Below are positions 58,713 to 64,000 of a DNA stretch of 64,000 nt, piece by piece. Both the position numbers and the translations under genes were made by a program. Position 1 is the first letter of the stretch; the number at the start of each line of letters is the position of its first letter. The DNA comes from an uncultured Collinsella sp. (GTDB taxonomy: Bacteria; Actinomycetota; Coriobacteriia; Coriobacteriales; Coriobacteriaceae), in contig UQMM01000003.1 in the NCBI GenBank assembly GCA_900542165.1, forward strand, positions 56,511 to 120,510, in the 5' to 3' direction. Below the pieces are notes generated by a model that ran no database searches, was not told the DNA's origin, and worked only from the letters and a program-made list of their open reading frames with translations.

Positions 58713-59534
58713 ATGGACACCACCTTCAGCCACATCAAAGCCGTGTTCTGCGATATCGACGGCACGCTGCTCACGAGCCAGCACACGGTGTCCCCGCGCA
58801 CCGTGGCGGCGATCCGCGCCCTGCGCGAGCGCGGCGTGCTCTTTGGCCTGTGCACCGGGCGCGACGCCCACGCGACCGAGGTCATGTACGAGCTCTGGGG
58901 CATCGAAGGTCTGGTGGACGTGATGGTGGGCTGCGGTGGCGCCGAGGTCATCGACCGCGCGCACGACATCAACGAGCTGAGCTATCCGCTGCCGGGCGAG
59001 ACCATCGCGCGCATCTGCAAGCACATGGCGGACCTTCCGGCAACGCCCGTCTGCCCCCGAGACGGCGTGTTCTACGTGCCCGAGAGCAACGCGTGCGTCG
59101 AGCACCTGTCGCGCGTCGACGGCGTGCCCTACCAGGTGGTCGATTTTGCCGAGTTCTTGCGCGAGCCGCAGCCCAAGGTGATGTTTACCATGGCGCCCGA
59201 GGTGATGCCGCGGGTGATTGAGCGGGCGTCGACGTTTGCCGATGACACTGTTAAGGCGGCGGCTCTGCAAACCACGCAGCGGCTCTACGAGTTCATGGAT
59301 CCGCGCGTGTCAAAGACGCGCGGCCTTGTGCGCGTGGCGGAGCTCAACGACATGGAGCTCCAGGACATCTGTGTGTTTGGCGATGCGGACAACGACACCT
59401 GCATGGTGACTGACGCCGGCGTGGGCGTGGCCATGGCAAACGGCAGCGATGCCACCCGTGCCGCCGCCGATTTTGTAACCGCCAGCAACGACAAAGACGG
59501 CATCGCGATCTTTATCGAGGAGCATCTGCTGTAG
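58713..59534 (+). CDS. Cof-type HAD phosphatase
   Basis: A 273-residue HAD-superfamily IIB protein. Motif I is DIDGTLLTS (near residue 15), motif II CTGRDAH, and motifs III/IV GDADNDTCMVTDAGVGVAMANGSD. The C2 cap domain lies between. Such Cof/YidA enzymes dephosphorylate sugar phosphates or nucleotide precursors; the substrate is not predictable. The start at 58713 has AGAAAGG upstream. No operon partner. Confidence 0.92.
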   Translation: MDTTFSHIKAVFCDIDGTLLTSQHTVSPRTVAAIRALRERGVLFGLCTGRDAHATEVMYELWGIEGLVDVMVGCGGAEVIDRAHDINELSYPLPGETIARICKHMADLPATPVCPRDGVFYVPESNACVEHLSRVDGVPYQVVDFAEFLREPQPKVMFTMAPEVMPRVIERASTFADDTVKAAALQTTQRLYEFMDPRVSKTRGLVRVAELNDMELQDICVFGDADNDTCMVTDAGVGVAMANGSDATRAAADFVTASNDKDGIAIFIEEHLL

Positions 59535-59547
59535 CGTCGGGGGAGAA

Positions 59548-59580
59548 CCACCGCAAAGGGGACAGGCTCCTTTGCGGTGG
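59548..59580 (+). repeat. Palindromic repeat CCACCGCAAAGG, copy 3
   Basis: Perfect 12-bp arms CCACCGCAAAGG / CCTTTGCGGTGG with GGACAGGCT between them. No T-tract. It lies 13 bp after the phosphatase stop. The rest of the 505-bp gap to the surface protein is AT-rich and has no gene I can support. Confidence 0.75.
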
Positions 59581-59722
59581 CCTCAGGCGATTTGGGCGAA
59601 TTGATGCCTAAAATCTGCGCGAAAATTCAAATTTAGTTGTTTGAACACCACGCTTCTAACCACCGATGGGTTAAAAATATTCCCATCAATTTGGTAGTCT
59701 ATTCCTCCCGGTTAATGATCTA

Positions 59723-59751
59723 CCGTTCACGGTCGATTTTCGACCGTTCAC
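59723..59751. promoter_or_regulatory. CCGTTCAC direct repeats around a GGTCGA-TTT-TCGACC dyad
   Basis: CCGTTCAC occurs at 59723-59730 and 59744-59751, with the dyad at 59731-59745 between. The string CGACCGTTCA also occurs at 9134, 14117 and 29819, always upstream of a gene, so it may be a regulatory site. Confidence 0.4.
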
Positions 59752-59920
59752 AGGACGCATGCTCTTGAGCAAAATGTTGTGCAAATAAATTAAATGCTAT
59801 TAAAAAAATGATAACTAGCTTAATTACCAGTAGAAATAGATATTTCATAGCGAATAAACGAAGGTAAATCCGAGCAAATGTCAAGAGAATTGAGAATTCG
59901 CTACAAAACTATCGGTATTT

Positions 59921-59949
59921 TTGCTTAGATGTTCAAACAATCGTTACAA
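59921..59949 (+). promoter_or_regulatory. Sigma-70-type promoter of the surface protein gene
   Basis: TTGCTT (59921-59926) and TACAAT (59944-59949) are separated by 17 bp, in an AT-rich region 91 bp before the start codon. Confidence 0.5.
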
Positions 59950-60039
59950 TATGTACTACAAGCGTGCGCAATTACAGATTGCGCAGATACGTTTGATAGT
60001 GAAAGAGCAAGATCGCGGTCTCTTGGGGAGGAGACATCG

Positions 60040-63000
60040 ATGAAAGCGAATTCAGAAAAAACTAAGCAGAGTAAAAAAGCGACGCGCCGTGTACTGGCAG
60101 GCGTTTTGTGTGGAGCCTCCGTGTTGAGCCTGGTACTGTCGCTCGTCATGCCTCCGATCTCGCAGGCCATTGCCAACGATGCCGAGGCGGGTGCAGCCGA
60201 GAAAACTGTGGCGGCGGCTGATTCCTCAACTGAGTCTACTGATGTGGAAAACACCAACAACGGGGATACCGAAAACCAGAATAGTGACGACGCTGAGGGT
60301 GGCGAGACCGGAGACGGCGCTGCCGAGATGCCCCCGTTGTCTGATGACACGGAAGCCGAGAGCGCTGCGCAGCCCGCGGATGATGGTGCTGACGACGAGA
60401 ACGCAATCGCGCTTGCTAGCGGGAACGCCAACGGTAATATCGAGCTACAGGGTGATGTTACTGACAAGTTTACCGAAGGCAGAAGCTATTGCCTGACAAG
60501 TGACGCTTGGTCGACCAAGCCAATCAATATCAAAAAAGACACTAAGATTAACCTTGCGGGTCATAAGCTTTATTACCGCGTTCCTAAGAACGAGACAGAC
60601 ACATTCATTACGGTAGAGAGCGGTGCGCTTACCATTGAGGATTACATTGAGGATTCTGGAAAGTCACCTGTTAAAACTACTACTACTACTGTTAATGATA
60701 AAAACCCTGGCCAGTTTGCAAAGATGGAATGGACCAGTGACAACAACGGTACTACTCCTCAGAGCCTAACCTATTATGAAACCACGAGCACGCCTAGTGA
60801 AGATAAACCCGGCACCACCGAGACTACGACTAAGCATGTTGTCAGCGGTTTCGGCGCAATCGTTGCTGCATCCGAAGGCGGTTCGGTCAAACGAGTCATT
60901 TCGGTTGCGGACGGCAGTACGCTTAACCTCAACGGAGGCATGATCACAACGCCTTGTGCCCTGGGCAACGACGGCCACGTTATTTTCTCTCAGGGCGCTG
61001 TTTATATTTCTGGCGGTTACGTCACCAACGGCAACGGCGGTGGCTGGGGCGGTGGTCTGTGCATAACGGGCGCGAACGCCAGCCTCGAAATGACAGGCGG
61101 CGTGGTCGCGGGAAACAAGGCAGCTTCTGGCGGTGGCATCTTTGCTAACAATAGCGCGGCGCTGAACCTCTCCGGCGGTGTCATCTCGGGTAATGCAACA
61201 TATGACAACGATATCACCGATGGTTATAACGTCAACGCCGGCGGCTACGGTGGCGGTGTTTATACCCAGAATGCAGCCGTAACCATCAGTGATTCTGCCA
61301 ATATAACTAACAACCGAGCTGAAGCTCGCCTCGCTAATCAAGAGCTTTACAACAAAGGTCTCCTCGGTGGCGGCGGAATTGCATCGCACGGTGGAACGCT
61401 GTCCATGACGGGTGGCTCCGTTACTGCCAATTACTCCCATGAGGCCGGCGGTGGAATCTACGCTGGTCTCCCCGGGCAGGGAGTTGGATTTACCATGTCC
61501 AGCGGTTTTATTGCGGGCAATATGTCCGATAATGCCGAGGGCGGTGGCCTCCGTATTTCTGGCGATACTACCGGCTATATTAATACCGGCGATATTAATG
61601 CGGAAAATGCATCAAACAGGGTTTACATCACCAACAACAAGACCATGACGGGCAGCAACGTCGGCCGCGGTGGCGACTGGGGTGGCGGTGGTGTCTTTAT
61701 CCAGAAGGGCGGCAGGCTCAATATTTTCAAGACGCTGATCACTAATAATCGCGCCGGTGGCTGGGGCGGTGGCGTCGGTGCTTGTCCTACGGGCGAGACA
61801 ATCGTTTCGCACTCAAATGGCGCTGCTATCTATGACAACACAGATAACGTTGATCAAAATGGCAATAAGCTGCCAACCTATCATTATTCCGCTGGCGGCG
61901 ACGGCAAAAAAGAAGACCACGATGAAGATAATTACGTTACTTCTACCTTCCAAACATCCGGCCATAAGGATTTCTTCTTGGTCCGTAATAAGAATGGCGC
62001 GGATAAGACAATCGCTGTCGTTCTTGGCAAGATGCTGGGCGGCGAATCGGCTGGCTGGCAGGGCACTTGCGATGGTGAGACGATAACCATCGATGCCAAT
62101 GGCGGTGCCGAGGCCAAGTGGATGTTTGGCCTTGCGGCTAATCCTTCCGATGCGGCTAAAAGTTATGCGCAGAGAGATGCTACGACCATCATCAGTGGCA
62201 ACTACTCCTACACCCACGGTGGCGGCATCATGACCAACGGCGATCTCATCGTCGGTGAGGTTACTTCCCTGGACGTGTATCCTGCAATCAAAGTCAAGGC
62301 AAATAAAGTCCTTATGAAGAACGGCGAAGAGCAAGGTCTTTCGGGTCACAACTATCAGTTTAAGCTGTTGGGCGCACCTGCCGATCCAACCAAGGCACCA
62401 TACTGGAATGAGAACGGCACGCTTAACGAAAACGGATGCAAGGCTATGCCCGCGGTCAACGTCGATGCAAACGGAGATATTCTCATTGACACGGGCGCGA
62501 ACTACCAGTCGGGCGATTACGACCTCTACCTTGTTGAAGTTCCCCCTGACCCTGTTAACGTTCCTGTCAACGAAAAAGGAACAAAGTTTGATAAGTCTAT
62601 TTACAAAATACATATAAAGGTTGGTACGACCCCAGTTAAATGGACCGACCTCATGGGAATCCATATTAAACGTTATGCAGTTGATGGGGGTGCTTCCACA
62701 GTATCCGTAAAAAAGGAGGACGCGGCGGACTTCGCTCCCTGTGACGATGACTTCTATGAGTGGAGCTGGGCTGAGGATTCGCACGGCGACGTCGTTTCGA
62801 CCGTAAAACTCGGCAAATCCAACTCTGCGTTTACGAACAGGCAGGCCTCGGCCTCTTGGACACCTCAGGTGACCAAGAAGGTTGATGGCGGCGAGATGAA
62901 GGCGTTCGCATTCGAACTCGCGAACGAGGACGACCTGAACTTCACCAATCCGGAAACGGTAACAATTAATCCTGATCCTGTGAATGCCAAAACTTACAAA

Positions 63001-63441
63001 AACGGTAATGCGACGAGCACGGTCAATTTCAAGCCGAAGAACTATGAGCTCACGGACCTTAAAAATGGTTCTATGACCTTCACGTACTATGTGCGCGAGA
63101 AGAACGATCACTCGACCTATCCGCATTACAAGTTTGATCAGTCGGTCTATAAGTTCACGGTTGTGGCAACGGATTGCGCAAAAGAAGGAAAGATCAAATG
63201 TAAAGTGACCTACAAGCAGATTCAGGATCGTGATGGCAAGCTAGTGACCACCGACACGCCCCACGACCTCACCAAGTCCACCCCCACCTTCACCAACACC
63301 TACTCCACCTCTTTGCCCCTTTCTGGTATGTCGGGCGTCACTCTGACGTACCTTGCCGGCGCGGCGGTGCTTTGCGCTGCTGCGGCCTGGATGCACATTC
63401 GTCGCAAGGCGAATGCGAAGGGAGGTAAGCGTCGTGAATAA
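60040..63441 (+). CDS. Large sortase-anchored surface protein, candidate pilus tip adhesin
   Basis: A 1133-residue exported protein. A long signal peptide (charged N-terminus, hydrophobic core near residues 19-40, cut near QAIANDA) is followed by an acidic low-complexity region to about residue 130. A Gly-rich beta-helix with GGGI/GGGV repeats covers about 280-740, and two Spy0128/SpaA-like pilin domains about 745-910 and 945-1090. The sorting signal LPLSG is at 1092-1096, followed by a membrane helix and the tail RRKANAKGGKRRE. It would be fixed to the cell wall or a pilus by sortase. The start at 60040 has GGGGAGGAG upstream. The pilin gene follows with an 8-bp overlap. Codon use is less GC-biased than elsewhere, which suggests transfer. 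Confidence 0.85.
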   Translation: MKANSEKTKQSKKATRRVLAGVLCGASVLSLVLSLVMPPISQAIANDAEAGAAEKTVAAADSSTESTDVENTNNGDTENQNSDDAEGGETGDGAAEMPPLSDDTEAESAAQPADDGADDENAIALASGNANGNIELQGDVTDKFTEGRSYCLTSDAWSTKPINIKKDTKINLAGHKLYYRVPKNETDTFITVESGALTIEDYIEDSGKSPVKTTTTTVNDKNPGQFAKMEWTSDNNGTTPQSLTYYETTSTPSEDKPGTTETTTKHVVSGFGAIVAASEGGSVKRVISVADGSTLNLNGGMITTPCALGNDGHVIFSQGAVYISGGYVTNGNGGGWGGGLCITGANASLEMTGGVVAGNKAASGGGIFANNSAALNLSGGVISGNATYDNDITDGYNVNAGGYGGGVYTQNAAVTISDSANITNNRAEARLANQELYNKGLLGGGGIASHGGTLSMTGGSVTANYSHEAGGGIYAGLPGQGVGFTMSSGFIAGNMSDNAEGGGLRISGDTTGYINTGDINAENASNRVYITNNKTMTGSNVGRGGDWGGGGVFIQKGGRLNIFKTLITNNRAGGWGGGVGACPTGETIVSHSNGAAIYDNTDNVDQNGNKLPTYHYSAGGDGKKEDHDEDNYVTSTFQTSGHKDFFLVRNKNGADKTIAVVLGKMLGGESAGWQGTCDGETITIDANGGAEAKWMFGLAANPSDAAKSYAQRDATTIISGNYSYTHGGGIMTNGDLIVGEVTSLDVYPAIKVKANKVLMKNGEEQGLSGHNYQFKLLGAPADPTKAPYWNENGTLNENGCKAMPAVNVDANGDILIDTGANYQSGDYDLYLVEVPPDPVNVPVNEKGTKFDKSIYKIHIKVGTTPVKWTDLMGIHIKRYAVDGGASTVSVKKEDAADFAPCDDDFYEWSWAEDSHGDVVSTVKLGKSNSAFTNRQASASWTPQVTKKVDGGEMKAFAFELANEDDLNFTNPETVTINPDPVNAKTYKNGNATSTVNFKPKNYELTDLKNGSMTFTYYVREKNDHSTYPHYKFDQSVYKFTVVATDCAKEGKIKCKVTYKQIQDRDGKLVTTDTPHDLTKSTPTFTNTYSTSLPLSGMSGVTLTYLAGAAVLCAAAAWMHIRRKANAKGGKRRE

Positions 63442-64000
63442 GAAAGTTTGCTCCTTCCCGATCTTGTTTGCGCTGCTTGCCCTCCTGATCGGCACCTGCG
63501 CGGTTGTGTTCCCCGCTTCCGCGCAGGCTGCGCCGACCTCGACCGGTTCCATCACGGTGAGCGGCACCGTGGCGAGCAGCTACGACGCCTACCAGATCTT
63601 TAGCGCCAACGTCGTCGACGGCGACAGCGACGCCAAGATCGCCACCGACCTTGCCTGGGCAAGCGACGCCGCGCGCGACGCCGCGCTGCCTGTGCTGCAC
63701 AGCGCCGGCATGCCCAAATCCCAGACCACCGCGCAGGAAGCTGCCGAGTGGCTCAACACCGATTCTCACCTTACGAGCGCGCTGAGCGCACAGCTCGCTC
63801 GTTCCCTCCAGAGCTCTGGTGCCGTGTCCGTGGCCCTTAACGCGGGCACGGCGGCCGGGCTGCCCCGCGGCTACTGGCTCATCGTCGCCGACGACGGCGC
63901 CATCGCCCAGGGCGAGGCCGGCACCGCGCCGATCATGGCCCTGGTGGGCGGCAGCGCCGTCACCGTCAAGCCCAAGGCGGCGACGCCCAAGGTCTCCAAG
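63434..64000 (+). CDS. Pilin backbone subunit, N-terminal part (cut by window end)
   Basis: The first 189 codons of a gene that runs off the window. The GTG start at 63434 has GGAGG 8 bp upstream and overlaps the previous stop by 8 bp. A signal peptide (KKVCSFPILFALLALLIG core, cut near SAQAAP) is followed by an N-terminal pilin domain (GTVASSYDAYQIF, RGYWLIVADDG) like that of LPXTG pilin shaft subunits of actinobacteria and lactobacilli. The visible part ends at TPKVSK, where the lysine-bearing pilin or isopeptide domain would begin. A sortase gene should follow downstream. Confidence 0.8.
   Translation, partial: MNKKVCSFPILFALLALLIGTCAVVFPASAQAAPTSTGSITVSGTVASSYDAYQIFSANVVDGDSDAKIATDLAWASDAARDAALPVLHSAGMPKSQTTAQEAAEWLNTDSHLTSALSAQLARSLQSSGAVSVALNAGTAAGLPRGYWLIVADDGAIAQGEAGTAPIMALVGGSAVTVKPKAATPKVSK

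Noticed and set aside
59535..60039. Small genes in the AT-rich gap before the surface protein
   Set aside because: Frames here are short and lack ribosome sites; only a repeat, a motif and a promoter are supported.

Overview
The window looks like chromosomal DNA of a gut actinobacterium of the class Coriobacteriia, most likely Collinsella. The support is indirect: high-GC coding with strong third-position G/C bias, AAGGAG-type ribosome sites, an actinobacterial GlnR-like regulator beside a glutamine synthetase homologue, many small palindromic intergenic elements, and the sugar-acid gene content. No 16S rRNA gene or other phylogenetic marker is present, so the genus is an inference.

Layout. 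1-8.8 kb: the 3' end of an ebgA-type beta-galactosidase with ebgC, an APC-family permease, a lone HPr, an iron-uptake operon (feoA-feoA-feoB plus a FeoB-associated Cys-rich peptide), and a LacI regulator. 9-29 kb: a pectin/hexuronate locus with uxaC-uxaB-uxaA, a GPH-type transporter, a GH28 polygalacturonase, an esterase, a CE8 pectin methylesterase fused to a second esterase, an SGNH esterase, a GH105 unsaturated rhamnogalacturonyl hydrolase, a sugar isomerase, two flavoproteins, and on the minus strand an RpiB-like isomerase and a KduD-like reductase. 29-39 kb: a GntR regulator divergent from gntP and an IlvD/Edd dehydratase, a stand-alone ATPase, a second GntR, then eda, kdgK and a second LacI regulator. 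39-46 kb: a divergent glutamine synthetase homologue with a GlnR-like regulator, an HtrA protease and ligA. 46-59.5 kb: a Phd/PIN toxin-antitoxin pair, MerR and MATE genes, a heterodimeric ABC exporter, a nuclease-like gene between matching repeats, moaA and moaC-mobB, an MFS transporter and a Cof-type phosphatase. 60-64 kb: a sortase-type surface protein and the start of a pilin gene, cut by the window end.

The genes form one pathway. Pectic oligosaccharides would be imported and then de-esterified and cut in the cytoplasm, since none of the pectin enzymes has a signal peptide. Galacturonate goes through UxaC, UxaB and UxaA to 2-keto-3-deoxygluconate (KDG). Unsaturated uronate released by GH105 goes through the RpiB-like isomerase and KduD to KDG. 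Gluconate (GntP plus the dehydratase) may also enter at KDG. KdgK and Eda then give pyruvate and glyceraldehyde 3-phosphate. A palindrome with core GTGAACGTTCAC stands before uxaC, the transporter, GH105 and kduD. In three of these four promoters it occurs in pairs 38-40 bp apart, which points to one LacI-type regulon.

Other notable points: several families of hairpin-forming intergenic repeats; a toxin-antitoxin module bracketed by a 62-bp direct repeat that duplicates the end of merR; a nuclease-like gene bracketed by two nearly identical 65-bp palindromes; a glutamine synthetase homologue missing metal ligands; and an HPr with Asp at position 46. I found no tRNA or rRNA genes, CRISPR array, transposase or prophage gene.
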